Below are positions 44,753 to 53,330 of a DNA stretch of 64,000 nt, piece after piece. Both the position numbers and the translations under genes were made by a program. Origin of the DNA: Kroppenstedtia eburnea. Its GTDB lineage: Bacteria > Bacillota > Bacilli > Thermoactinomycetales > DSM-45169. The stretch lies in assembly GCF_013282215.1 (NCBI RefSeq), contig NZ_CP048103.1:1240001-1304000 (forward strand), read 5' to 3'. The notes under the pieces were generated by a model that made no database searches, was not told the origin of the DNA, and worked only from the letters and a program-made list of their open reading frames with translations. Within the stretch, counting starts at the first letter, position 1. Each line of letters opens with the position of its first letter.

Positions 44753-46868
44753 GGGTGAGCAAGCGATCCATTCTGAAGCGGAGATTGTTTACCGGTTGAC
44801 AGGGCTCACCTGTGCGGACTGCGCCGCCAAGTTTGAACGGGAGGTGAAAAAGACCCCGGGTGTCGTCGATGCACGGGTCAACTTCGGAGCCTCCAAACTG
44901 ACCATCCGGGGTGAAGAGCTTTCCCGGGAGCAGATCAACCGGCTGGGTGCCTTTGACGGGATCCGGGTGGAGGAAGATCCCGTGGAAGATGGCCAGGTCA
45001 TCCCGTGGTATCGGGAGCGGCAAGCCTTGCTCACGGGAGGATCGCTTCTGTTGATCCTGTTCGCCCTGGGTGCGAAGGGGGTGGGTGCCCCGCAATCCCT
45101 TGTCGTCGGATTGTTTTTGTCCGCGGTGATCACGGGGGGGTGGGAGACGGCCCAAAAAGGGTTGCCGGGCCTGTTTCGTCTCCGCTTTGATATGAACGCC
45201 CTGATGACGGTGGCTGTGGCCGGCGCCATCGGCATCGGCTATTGGGAAGAGGCGGCGGTGGTGGCCTTTCTGTTCGGGGTCAGTGAAACCCTGCAGGTCT
45301 ACACCAGTGGCAAAGCCCGCAGTTCCCTGAAATCCCTCCTCGATCTGGCTCCCCGGAAAGCTGCGATCCGCCGTCAGGGTGAGGAGTTGATCCTGCCGGT
45401 GGAAGAGGTGGAGGTGGGGGATATCCTGCTGGTCCGCCCCGGTGAAAAGCTGGCCATGGACGGTCGGGTCACAGTCGGGATGAGCAGTGTCAACCAGGCG
45501 GCGATCACCGGAGAGTCGGTGCCGGTGTTCAAGGAAACCGGGGATGAGGTGTTTGCCGGTTCCCTCAACGGAGACGGCTTTCTGGAAGTGGAAGTGACGA
45601 AGCGGGCGGAGGAGACCACCCTGTCCAAAATCATTTCCATGGTGGAGGAAGCCCAGGAGAAACGGGCTCCCGCCCAAGCCTTTGTAGACAGCTTCTCCAA
45701 AGTCTACACGCCGGCGATTCTGCTCTTATCCCTCGCTATTCTCCTGATCAAACCGACGTGGTTCGGGATCCCATGGACTGACGCTCTGTACGACGCGCTG
45801 GCATTGCTGATCGTCGCCTGTCCCTGCGCATTGGTGGTCTCCACCCCGATGGCGATTGTCTCCGCCATCGGAAACGCTGCCCGAAACGGCGTCTTGATCA
45901 AGGGGGGAATCTATCTGGAGACCGTCGGCTCCCTGAATGTGATCGCCTTTGACAAGACGGGAACGCTGACCCGGGGGGAGCCGGTGGTCAAAGAAGTGGT
46001 CACCTTCAACGGGGCAGACCGGCACCAGGTGTTGGCCATCGCCGCCAGCATGGAATCGATGTCGGAACATCCCCTGGCCCGGGCCGTGGTCCGCCTGGCG
46101 GAAGCGGAAGGCATCGTCCCCGCCGGGGCGGAGGAGTTTCAAGCTCACCCGGGCCGGGGAGCGGAGGCTGTCGTCGACGGAAGGCTCCACCGGATCGGCA
46201 GTCCCCGCTGGATGTTGCCGGATGATATTTCCGGGGAAATCCGGGAGAGAATCGAGGAGTTGGAAGACCGGGGTTACACGGTGGTCTGTCTGGGGGCGGA
46301 GGATCGTCTCCTGGCGGTGTTCGCCTTGGCTGACGAAGTGCGCGACACCAGCCGGGAGGCAGTGCGGGAACTGAAACAGGCGGGGATCCATCCGGTGATG
46401 CTTACCGGTGATAACAACCGCACGGCCCGGGCCATCGCGGCGGAGGTCGGGGTGGATGAGTACCGGGGGGAGTTGTTGCCCCAGGACAAACTGGAGGCAG
46501 TTCAAGAGTTGAAACCATCCCGCGGCCGGATCGCCATGGTGGGTGACGGCGTCAATGACGCCCCGGCCATGGCCGCCGCCGACACCGGGATCGCCATGGG
46601 CGGAGCGGGAACGGATACCGCTCTGGAAACCTCGGATATTGTGCTGATGGCCGATGATCTCGCCAAACTCCCCTTCACCGTCCGGCTCAGCCGGGCGGCT
46701 CTGGGCATCATCCGGCAGAATATCACCTTTTCACTGGTCACCAAGTTCCTGGCCGTCTACCTGGTCTTCCCGGGCTGGCTCACCCTGTGGCTGGCCATCT
46801 TCGCCGACATGGGGGCCACGATCCTGGTCACGCTGAACAGCATCCGGCTCTTGAAAGTGAAACCTTGA
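44745..46868 (+). CDS. cadA: Cadmium/zinc/lead-exporting P1B-type ATPase
   Basis: 707 residues from GTG 44745. One N-terminal HMA domain with 'LTCADCAAKF' (C23, C26), eight membrane segments, actuator 'TGESVP', membrane metal site 'CPCALVVSTP' (near 361), phosphorylation 'DKTGTLTRGEP' (near 403), 'SEHPLA' and hinge 'GDGVNDAPAM' (near 600). CPC with a CadC-type repressor points to Cd/Zn/Pb and not copper. It pumps metal out of the cytoplasm. Confidence 0.94.
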   Translation: MSEGEQAIHSEAEIVYRLTGLTCADCAAKFEREVKKTPGVVDARVNFGASKLTIRGEELSREQINRLGAFDGIRVEEDPVEDGQVIPWYRERQALLTGGSLLLILFALGAKGVGAPQSLVVGLFLSAVITGGWETAQKGLPGLFRLRFDMNALMTVAVAGAIGIGYWEEAAVVAFLFGVSETLQVYTSGKARSSLKSLLDLAPRKAAIRRQGEELILPVEEVEVGDILLVRPGEKLAMDGRVTVGMSSVNQAAITGESVPVFKETGDEVFAGSLNGDGFLEVEVTKRAEETTLSKIISMVEEAQEKRAPAQAFVDSFSKVYTPAILLLSLAILLIKPTWFGIPWTDALYDALALLIVACPCALVVSTPMAIVSAIGNAARNGVLIKGGIYLETVGSLNVIAFDKTGTLTRGEPVVKEVVTFNGADRHQVLAIAASMESMSEHPLARAVVRLAEAEGIVPAGAEEFQAHPGRGAEAVVDGRLHRIGSPRWMLPDDISGEIRERIEELEDRGYTVVCLGAEDRLLAVFALADEVRDTSREAVRELKQAGIHPVMLTGDNNRTARAIAAEVGVDEYRGELLPQDKLEAVQELKPSRGRIAMVGDGVNDAPAMAAADTGIAMGGAGTDTALETSDIVLMADDLAKLPFTVRLSRAALGIIRQNITFSLVTKFLAVYLVFPGWLTLWLAIFADMGATILVTLNSIRLLKVKP

Positions 46869-47221
46869 GTGTAGGAACGGGAGAAGGACAGAAATCGATG
46901 GATCGTTACCGGACGTCTGTATATGGGCGGGGATAAGCGGGTGTTGTACATGAACGGCGGTTCTTCGAAACAGCATCCCATTCCATTTGGATCACACTTT
47001 TGAGGGGGCTTCCTGATCTCGACGCACCGAACCAACCGATCATCGGCTCGCTGATTTTTTAGTGGGCCGGTTTTTCGTTGGCAGTGGTATTAGTTACAAT
47101 TCAAAACATCGTGAAAGACGTCATCGAGCAGTCCGAAGACACCGATGAAATGTAACCCGTCACATATTGTTGTGGTGGATCCGGGAGGGACGAAAATAGC
47201 GTGCGTTAGGAGGTTTTTCCA
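46869..47221 (+). other. Gap between cadA and NAT
   Basis: 353 bases. A short frame 46938-46998 ends in 'KQHPIPFGSHF'. A hairpin-like stretch near 47025-47080 ('CCGATCATCGG', then T-rich) may end the cad operon. No gene is convincing. Confidence 0.3.
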
Positions 47222-47974
47222 TTGGATGTCAAAGGTTACCTGGAAAGGATCGGGGCAATCCGGCCCGGGAAGCCGGATTTTGCCGGTCTTGAACACCTTC
47301 AGCGGCAGCATCTGTTCACTGTGCCCTTTGAGAATTTGGATATCCTGCGGAAGGTGCCGATTCAACTGGATGAAAACCGGATCTACGATAAAGTGGTCCG
47401 TCGGCACCGGGGCGGCTTTTGTTACGAATTGAACGGACTCTTTCATCGTTTGTTGGATCAATTGGGATACCGGACCCGCCTGGTGGCGGGAACCGTCAAG
47501 AAAGAGGACGGGGGTTGGGCCCTGGCCGACAGCCACGCCACCGTTCTCGTGGAGCTGGACGGGTGGTGGCTGGTGGATGTGGGCTTCGGGGATTCCGCCC
47601 GGCTTCCCCTTCCCTTGACGGGAGAGGAACGGACCGATGTGAGCGGGACATACCGGGTGGTTCCCGTGTCGGGGCGGGAGGGAGAGTATGATCTTCAGCG
47701 GAAGCAGGGTGGATCCTGGGCCACCCGTCTCCGCTTTTCAACCACACCCAAAGAGTTGCGGGAATTTGCTCCCCAGTGTCGTTTCAACCAGACTTCCCCC
47801 GATTCTCCCTTTACGGGAAAATCCATCGTCACCCTCCCCACAGAGGAGGGGCGGATCACTCTGTCGGGAAACACCCTGGTGGTGACGAAGGGAGAAACGA
47901 AGCAAAAAGAAGAGATCCCGTCTTCATCCCTGCCGGAGGTGCTTCGGGAGCGGTTTGGTATAGTCCTGCAATGA
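47222..47974 (+). CDS. nat: Arylamine N-acetyltransferase
   Basis: 250 residues from TTG 47222, with AGGAGG 7 bases upstream. The Cys-His-Asp triad is intact: C67 in 'RGGFCYELN', H105 in 'DSHATVLVEL', D119 in 'LVDVGFGDS'. It transfers acetyl from acetyl-CoA to arylamines and hydrazines by ping-pong; the natural substrate in Bacillales is unknown. It stands alone. Confidence 0.92.
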   Translation: MDVKGYLERIGAIRPGKPDFAGLEHLQRQHLFTVPFENLDILRKVPIQLDENRIYDKVVRRHRGGFCYELNGLFHRLLDQLGYRTRLVAGTVKKEDGGWALADSHATVLVELDGWWLVDVGFGDSARLPLPLTGEERTDVSGTYRVVPVSGREGEYDLQRKQGGSWATRLRFSTTPKELREFAPQCRFNQTSPDSPFTGKSIVTLPTEEGRITLSGNTLVVTKGETKQKEEIPSSSLPEVLRERFGIVLQ

Positions 47975-48283
47975 CAGGTCCCCGACGAAGGGGGCAACTG
48001 AGAAGGGAATGGGTGGATCAGACACATCTTCGCCTTACAAAGTTGAACGAAGGAGTGAACCCCGTTTTCCCGGTGGGGAACGGGGTTTTTTGATGCCTTC
48101 AAACCGGCTTCAAAGCAGAAGAGCCACGCTGGAGGGGAGGGAGTGGGTCCGTCGCAAGAAAAGCGGACTGAAGAGAAAAATTGCAGGAAACTGGAAAAGA
48201 TAGATGGATGATGAACATGGATGGTCTGACTCAGCAGGATATGGATGATCCGGACTGGGCGGACGACTCGGAGGGGAAGGTTT
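47975..48283 (+). other. Gap between NAT and the glutamate synthase-like gene
   Basis: 309 bases. It holds a terminator (48058-48091) and short frames without ribosome binding sites (for example a 36-codon basic frame from 48093). No gene can be supported. Confidence 0.4.
48058..48091 (+). terminator. Terminator after NAT
   Basis: AACCCCGTT (48058-48066) pairs with AACGGGGTT (48079-48087), followed by TTTT. Confidence 0.85.
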
Positions 48284-49855
48284 ATGGATCAGACGGATGT
48301 ACTGGTGATCGTGTTGATCGGAATCGTCGTGATTGTGGTGTTGGTTCCGGTGGTCACGCTCCTGTGGCTGTATTACCGGGATATCAATCAAACCAAGCAC
48401 TCTGTGCTGCGCAACTTCCCCGTCCTCGGGAAAATGAGATATATCCTGGAGAAGATGGGTCCGGAGCTGCGGCAGTATTTGTTCCTCAACGACAATGAGG
48501 GAAAACCCTTCACCCGGAGGCAGTTTGAGGATGTCGTCATCTCCGCCAAATATAAACACCGGATGCTCGGATTTGGTACAGAGCGAAATTATGAGGAGGA
48601 GGGTTACTATATCCGGAATTCCCTTTTTCCCAAGCTGGAACAGGAGATGAGGGTGGACAACGAACAAAAGATCCAAACCAAAGTTTACTCCATCGATGAT
48701 GACAGCCTGTTTCGCCGGAAGGAACACCGGGAAGCGGCGGAGGTGAATCCCTTTTACCTGCCGGATGAAGATGCCGTCATCCTGGGAGAGAGTACCTGCA
48801 GGCACCCCTTTAAAATCAAGGGGTTGATCGGTCAGTCCGCCATGAGTTACGGGTCTCTGGGAGACCGGGCGATCACGGCGTTATCCACGGGATTGGGGTT
48901 GGCCGGCGGAACCTGGATGAATACCGGGGAAGGGGGCCTGTCCAAGTACCATCTGGCGGGTGGAACCGATATCATGTTGCAGATCGGGCCCGGTTTGTTC
49001 GGAGTACGGACACCGGACGGGGAATTTTCGTGGGAGGCGTTTCAAAAAAAGAGTGAGATCGAACAGGTGAAAGCCTTTGAGATCAAGCTGGCCCAAGGGG
49101 CGAAAACGAGGGGCGGTCATCTGGACGGTGCCAAAGTGACTCCCGAGATCGCGGAGATCCGGGGGGTGGAAGCCTACCGGTCCATCGACAGCCCCAACCG
49201 GTTCAAGGAATTTGGTGATCCGATCTCGATGCTCCATTTTATCGAAAAGTTGCGGGAAGTGGGCGGAAAACCGGTGGGTATCAAACTGGTTGTGGGCGAT
49301 GTGGATCTGGAGCGGCTGGCGGTGGCGATGGCGGAAACCGGAATGGCCCCTGATTTTATCACCGTGGACGGAGGGGAAGGAGGGACCGGGGCCTCGTACA
49401 AGGAGTTGGCGGATGCTGTCGGGTTCCCGATCCATACGGCACTTCCCATTGCCGATGATCTGCTCAAAAAATATGGTGTCCGGGACCGGGTCAAATTGAT
49501 CGCCTCCGGCAAATTGCTCTCACCTGACCGCATCGCCGTTGCACTGGCCATGGGAGCTGATCTGGTCAACATCGCCCGCGGATTCATGATGTCCGTCGGT
49601 TGCATCCGGGCCATGGTCTGTCATACCAATCGCTGTCCCGTCGGTGTGGCGACAACGGATCCGTCGTTGCAAAAAGCACTGGTCGTCGAGGAGAAATCCT
49701 ATCGTGCCTGCAATTACCTCCTCTCCTTGCGGGAAGGCTTGTACAATGTGGCCGCCGCCGCCGGGATCGATTCCCCCACCAAGTTTGAACGGCGGCACAT
49801 CGTGTACAAAGACCGCTATGGGAAAGTGCATGAATTGAACACCTTATTTCTGTAA
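48284..49855 (+). CDS. Membrane-anchored FMN-dependent glutamate synthase-like oxidoreductase (YerD-like)
   Basis: 523 residues from ATG 48284 (GGAGGGG upstream). One N-terminal membrane helix (residues 5-30, 'VLVIVLIGIVVIVVLVPVV'), then a glutamate synthase FMN-barrel domain: 'GQSAMSYGSLG', 'NTGEGGLSKYH', 'QGAKTRGGHLDGAKV', 'TVDGGEGGTGA' and an Fe-S cysteine set 'CIRAMVCHTNRCPVGVAT'. There is no glutaminase domain. Similar proteins in Bacillus are annotated only as FMN-binding glutamate synthase family; the substrate is unknown. The copy D repeat follows. Confidence 0.88.
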   Translation: MDQTDVLVIVLIGIVVIVVLVPVVTLLWLYYRDINQTKHSVLRNFPVLGKMRYILEKMGPELRQYLFLNDNEGKPFTRRQFEDVVISAKYKHRMLGFGTERNYEEEGYYIRNSLFPKLEQEMRVDNEQKIQTKVYSIDDDSLFRRKEHREAAEVNPFYLPDEDAVILGESTCRHPFKIKGLIGQSAMSYGSLGDRAITALSTGLGLAGGTWMNTGEGGLSKYHLAGGTDIMLQIGPGLFGVRTPDGEFSWEAFQKKSEIEQVKAFEIKLAQGAKTRGGHLDGAKVTPEIAEIRGVEAYRSIDSPNRFKEFGDPISMLHFIEKLREVGGKPVGIKLVVGDVDLERLAVAMAETGMAPDFITVDGGEGGTGASYKELADAVGFPIHTALPIADDLLKKYGVRDRVKLIASGKLLSPDRIAVALAMGADLVNIARGFMMSVGCIRAMVCHTNRCPVGVATTDPSLQKALVVEEKSYRACNYLLSLREGLYNVAAAAGIDSPTKFERRHIVYKDRYGKVHELNTLFL

Positions 49856-49861
49856 AAGAGG

Positions 49862-49997
49862 AAGGGTGTGTCTGGTAAATCCATATCTGGGGTCGGGCCG
49901 GTCGGGATTGGGTTTCACATTCCATTCCGTTGTTCTTCCGAGCCAAAGTCATTCCATGTGAAACCCAACCCTCCCTCCGATGTTTTTATCACGCTTT
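49862..49997 (-). repeat. Dispersed inverted-repeat element, copy D
   Basis: Inner inverted repeat GGGTTTCACAT (49910-49920) / ATGTGAAACCC (49955-49965) with the same loop as copy C, and related flanks ('GGGCCGGTCGGGATTGG' on the left, 'TCACGCTTTC' on the right). No sub-repeat modules. Reverse orientation to copies A and B. Confidence 0.8.
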
Positions 49998-50044
49998 CAA
50001 AACGGTTCTTGCGTTGATTCAAACCGGTTGGTACCCGTCATCCT

Positions 50045-50163
50045 TTGACACTTGAATTGCCAGACATACCCTAGTTGAAAGGAGAGGTTCCCTATGACCA
50101 AGTGGGACCTCGGGGAAGGAATTCCGGATTTATTTTTTATACTTTAAAATACCCTGTCGGGCA
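50045..50163 (+). promoter_or_regulatory. Short ORF with promoter and CsoR-like sites upstream of csoR
   Basis: TTGACA (50045-50050) and TACCCT (50067-50072) lead to AAAGGAGAGG and a 17-codon ORF, ATG 50094 to TAA 50147 (MTKWDLGEGIPDLFFIL). Right after it, TACCCTGTCGGGCA (50150-50163) resembles the C-tract/G-tract palindrome bound by CsoR-family repressors. A relic of a copper gene or a regulated leader are both possible. Confidence 0.4.
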
Positions 50164-50262
50164 GTTGCTGCTGTGCCTATCCTTTTTTGCAAAGGGGCTG
50201 TTTTGTTGCCATCACAGGATCCAACACAAGGTATAATAGAGACAGGGAAAGGGGTGAAACCC

Positions 50263-50613
50263 GTGAAGCTGGTAAATCCGGACCTGGATCCCACGGAGAA
50301 GGTGAATGAGGGGGCCTGTGAGACCCATGAAGAGAGAAAAAGCCACCATCCCGACCGGGTGAAGAGCAATCTCACCTCCCGGTTGAATCGGATCGAGGGT
50401 CAGATCCGCGGTGTGCGCCGTTTGATTGAGAACGACACGTACTGTGATGATGTGTTGACCCAGATCGCCGCTGTTCAGTCGGCTCTGAACAGTGTCAGTC
50501 GGATCCTGCTGGAAGGTCACATGAAAAGTTGTGTGGTTGAACGGATCCGGGAGGGCGATGATGAAGTGGTCGATGAACTGATGGTTACGGTCCACCGAAT
50601 GATGAAGAAATAA
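50263..50613 (+). CDS. csoR: CsoR/FrmR-family metal-sensing repressor
   Basis: 116 residues from GTG 50263 (AAAGGGG about 10 bases upstream; TATAAT at 50232-50237). All-helical CsoR fold: 'LTSRLNRIEGQIRGVRRLIEND', 'YCDDVLTQIAAVQSALN', 'LLEGHMKSCV'. The C-H-C copper ligands are present (C in 'TYCDD', H and C in 'EGHMKSC'), fitting Cu(I) sensing. A charged N-terminal extension of about 30 residues with an extra cysteine and histidines is notable. No copZ or copA is adjacent. Confidence 0.88.
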   Translation: MKLVNPDLDPTEKVNEGACETHEERKSHHPDRVKSNLTSRLNRIEGQIRGVRRLIENDTYCDDVLTQIAAVQSALNSVSRILLEGHMKSCVVERIREGDDEVVDELMVTVHRMMKK

Positions 50614-50654
50614 CAGATGGGGATTCTCTTCACAAGTGGGGATGTTTTTGCAAC

Positions 50655-50684
50655 GAAAAAATCCGTGTGACCCGGTCACACGGA
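50655..50684 (-). terminator. Terminator of the PCYCGC lipoprotein gene
   Basis: TCCGTGTGACC and GGTCACACGGA form an 11-bp stem; on the minus strand TTTTTT follows at 50660-50655. Confidence 0.85.
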
Positions 50685-50706
50685 CAGTTCACCCCGTGAT
50701 CCACAC

Positions 50707-51180
50707 TTAATCCACCGCCGGGGTGGGGGTGGGTGTTCCCTTGTCTCCGTACTTTTCTTCGATGTAATGACGGATCTCCTTCAACGGGTGTCCGTCTTTT
50801 TTCATGGCGATCGCGTCACGCGCGATATCGATGCAGATTCCTCAGGTGGCGCCCATCCGGTCCCATTGCACATTGCCGTCTTTGCCTTTGTCCTGGATGA
50901 AACAATGGGCGTTGTGCTCATGGCCGGAGGAGCCACATCCGCAATAACAGGGCATATGGGTCAGAAGATCCGTATGTGCGTAGGCGAGCATGTAGGCTTC
51001 CCGGGCCCGGGGCGGGGCCTCCCGGACAAACTCCGGCAGTTGCACCGAAGCGGATCGGGCCTCCTCTGACAACGCATTCAGGGAATCCGGGGAGGGTCCC
51101 TTCACTTCCGGTTCCGATGCACAACCGGCCAGTGCCACTGACAGGATGAACATCACCGGCAGGATTCGTCTCAACTGCAT
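50707..51180 (-). CDS. PCYCGC-motif lipoprotein with in-frame TGA (candidate selenoprotein or nonsense allele)
   Basis: 157 codons from ATG 51180 (a TTG at 51204 is an alternative). Signal peptide with lipobox 'ALAGC' (C20), helix-rich middle, 'PCYCGCG' at 77-82, 'GHEHNAHCF', then 'WDRMGAT', TGA at codon 113 (50842-50844), 'GICIDIARDAIAMKKDG' and 'IRHYIEEKYGDKG' to TAA 50707. Family members have a cysteine at the TGA position, giving CxxC; here it would be UxxC. The downstream frame keeps family-like sequence to the natural end and has its own terminator. On the mRNA, ATCGCG-CGUGA-CGCGAU folds a hairpin with the loop starting 22 bases after the TGA, in the range for a bacterial SECIS. No sel genes are in the window. 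The protein is extracellular, probably metal- or redox-related. Confidence 0.75.
50818..50834 (-). promoter_or_regulatory. SECIS-like hairpin after the in-frame TGA
   Basis: On the minus strand ATCGCG (distal to the TGA by 15 bases) pairs with CGCGAT around the loop CGTGA, with G as second loop base. Six perfect base pairs. Coordinates approximate within a few bases. Confidence 0.4.
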
Positions 51181-51260
51181 CACTTCCCATCGGATTGAAA
51201 ACAACTTGTCCCCATCGTAGTGAAATCAGGGGAGAAAAGCAATGGATTCCTTGTGAACTG

Positions 51261-51364
51261 AGGTGTATCTGATCAATACATATCCGGGACGGATGGGGAC
51301 GGGGTTTCACATTCCGGCGCCAGTCCTGGACGAGCCCTCCCTCCGATGATTTCACGAGGCTTTC
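51261..51364 (-). repeat. Dispersed inverted-repeat element, copy E (degenerate)
   Basis: It shares flanks with copies C and D ('GTGTATCTGATCAATACATA', 'GGGGTTTCACATTCC', 'CCCTCCCTCCGATG', 'TTTCACGAGGCTTT') but has lost the ATGTGAAACCC arm. Lies between the PCYCGC gene and the membrane protein. Confidence 0.6.
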
Positions 51365-51450
51365 GGATCGAGGCTCTTTTTTGCCGGAACCTGTCTCATC
51401 GCTTTTCCTTCCGCATATATATGGGACAGGTTGGCCCGGAGGTGAAGGGG

Positions 51451-51999
51451 ATGTCTGTGGCGACATGGGGGTGGTGGTTGACCGGGGGCGGGTTGCTGCT
51501 GTGGCTGGTCCTGCTCTCATGGATTCCTCCGGCTTTCCCCCGGCGGGACGGAATGGTCTGTTCCATGTCGGTGGGGACGGCGGCGGGAACGGGAGTCGGG
51601 GTTTATGCTCCTCTGGTGATGGGACTCCCGTTTCTTCCTTCCGCCCTGATCGCTTATGCAGTGGGATGTCTGGCCGGTTGGGCCGTGGGTTGGCGCAGCG
51701 GAGTCCGGGGGGTGCTGGAGGGAACGGCGGCCGGATGGATGGGGGGAACCATGGGGGCGATGATCGCGGTGATGAACTCTCCGGAGACGGCCTCGGTCCT
51801 GTTCCGTGTGACAGGAGTGCTGGTTGCAGGGATTCAGTTCATGGTGTTTCTGATCCTGTCTCCTCAGGGAGGGGCCGGGAAAGCGACCGGCCTTTTACAC
51901 AATCCCTGGGCTTTCTTTGTGCTGACGGCGGGTTTTCTCCTGAGCGTCCATTTCCATCCGCTGGTGGCCGGGGGAGGGTCGGTTCACGGCGGACACTGA
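51451..51999 (+). CDS. Integral membrane protein of unknown function
   Basis: 182 residues from ATG 51451 (GGAGGTGAAGGGG upstream). Five or six membrane segments; a Gly/Met-rich stretch 'GWMGGTMGAMIAVMN' (about residues 92-106) and a His pair near the end ('VHFHPL', 'VHGGH'). The family is not recognised. Met/His-rich membrane segments next to csoR and the PCYCGC lipoprotein make a metal-related role imaginable, but this is inference only. Confidence 0.6.
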   Translation: MSVATWGWWLTGGGLLLWLVLLSWIPPAFPRRDGMVCSMSVGTAAGTGVGVYAPLVMGLPFLPSALIAYAVGCLAGWAVGWRSGVRGVLEGTAAGWMGGTMGAMIAVMNSPETASVLFRVTGVLVAGIQFMVFLILSPQGGAGKATGLLHNPWAFFVLTAGFLLSVHFHPLVAGGGSVHGGH

Positions 52000-52105
52000 A
52001 GATACCGGGGTGAAGGTGGAAAAATTGGTTTTCAAGCATAAATCGATCCATCCGGACCAAGATAAGATCATGGAAACGATTATGGAAACCATCAGGAGGT
52101 ATCTT

Positions 52106-52621
52106 ATGGGTGTAATGAGCAGTAACCCGGTCGATGAACCCATGCATTACGGAGAGGTGTTTGCAGCCTGGAGTTATTTGAGTGCAACCAAAGGGAAGAT
52201 TGCAGGATACCAAACCATGCTGAATCATACGGGAGATGAAGAACTTCGTGATTTCATCCAAGATATGATCAAAACCGGAAAACAGGAAGAGGAACAGATT
52301 GAACGACTTCTCAAGGAGAATGGTGTCGCACTTCCTCCCACACCCCCGGAACGGCCTGTGGCCAATTTGGAGAGCATTCCGGTCGGGGCCCGTTTCAATG
52401 ACCCTGAAATAGCAACATCCATTGCCCGGGATCTGGCCATGGGGTTGGTCGCCTGCAGTCAGGCCATGGGAGAATCCATCCGTGAAGATATTGGGATGAT
52501 GTATGGTCAATTTCATATGAAGAAAGCTCAGGCGGGGACAACCCTTTTACGCATGCAAAAGGAGAAAGGCTGGCTGGTTCCCCCGCCCCTGCACCTTCAG
52601 GAACCGGTTGGAGCTTTTTGA
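52106..52621 (+). CDS. DUF3231-family protein (ferritin-like/CotF-like)
   Basis: 171 residues from ATG 52106, with AGGAGG 6 bases upstream; a longer frame from 52010 has no good ribosome binding site. 'HYGEVFAAWSYLSATKGKIAGYQ', 'HTGDEELRDFIQDMI' and 'EEEQIERLLKENGVALPPTPPERP' are typical of DUF3231 proteins, which are helical, four-helix-bundle proteins common in spore formers. Function unknown; a spore coat or iron link has been suggested by fold only. Confidence 0.75.
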   Translation: MGVMSSNPVDEPMHYGEVFAAWSYLSATKGKIAGYQTMLNHTGDEELRDFIQDMIKTGKQEEEQIERLLKENGVALPPTPPERPVANLESIPVGARFNDPEIATSIARDLAMGLVACSQAMGESIREDIGMMYGQFHMKKAQAGTTLLRMQKEKGWLVPPPLHLQEPVGAF

Positions 52622-52654
52622 AGGATTTTGCCGCCGGAAATCAAATCAGTCAAG

Positions 52655-52682
52655 AAAAAGCACCCCCTTCGGGTGCTTTTTT
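52655..52682 (+). terminator. Terminator after the DUF3231 gene
   Basis: AAAAAGCACCC pairs with GGGTGCTTTTTT around CCTTC. Confidence 0.9.
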
Positions 52683-52759
52683 GTATGTGGAAGGTCGGAG
52701 GTTCACAAAGAATTCTCCTGCCGGACGGGTGAAAGGGACGTACCCGGCCTTCCGGGAGC

Positions 52760-53197
52760 CTTCTTATCCTTATATCGCAGGAAACCTTGACACTCCACAC
52801 GCCTTAAGGCGTTGGATTTACCACAGGCACTTCCTCCGGTCGCTTGGGTAATCTCCGGCAACCCGGAGAAATGGACCAAGCGATCCCCGTGTGCCCCACG
52901 GTTAAAAAACGGAGTTTAGTTGCCATGTCTCAGGCTGGAATGATCGCTTGGTTTTCGCATTTCATCCCAGCCATGAAGGTACGCATAGCATTTTACATGC
53001 AAGACGATTGGCTTGCACAACCCCATATGCTATCCACTTTTCAAATAGCAACTAAGCTGAGTGTAACAACAGAACGCATGTTTGTAAATGACTTTTCAGA
53101 ATTTGTCGTTCTAAGTATCCCCACAAGGGGGACACCGAACGACGCTCGCTTTCATCCCAACCCTAAAGGGCTGGGTTTTCTCGCTCGCCTTTTATAA
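52760..53197 (+). mobile_element. Possible IS200/IS605-like relic or non-autonomous derivative
   Basis: No intact transposase. The right part has a subterminal stem AACCCTAAAGGGCTGGGTTT (53160-53179) followed by 'TCTCGCTCGCCTTTTATAA', a layout I associate with right ends of IS200/IS605-type (tnpB-carrying) elements. The interior shows hairpin-prone blocks ('CGCCTTAAGGCG', 'CTCCGGCAACCCGGAG'). A frame 52844-53197 is open but has no recognisable protein. Boundaries are estimates. Confidence 0.35.
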
Positions 53198-53330
53198 ACA
53201 CCACCCCCACGGCCATGGTGAACCAGGGATGAAGTCGGGAGGGGTCGGACATGGGAAAAGTCTCCTTTCCACGGATGGGCCCTTACTGGAAGTGGGTACC
53301 TGTGGCATGGTAGAATGAATGGAGTTGGCA

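Noticed and set aside
52844-53197. 117-codon frame upstream of polA
   Set aside because: No ribosome binding site or family; it crosses hairpin ends of the transposon-like relic.
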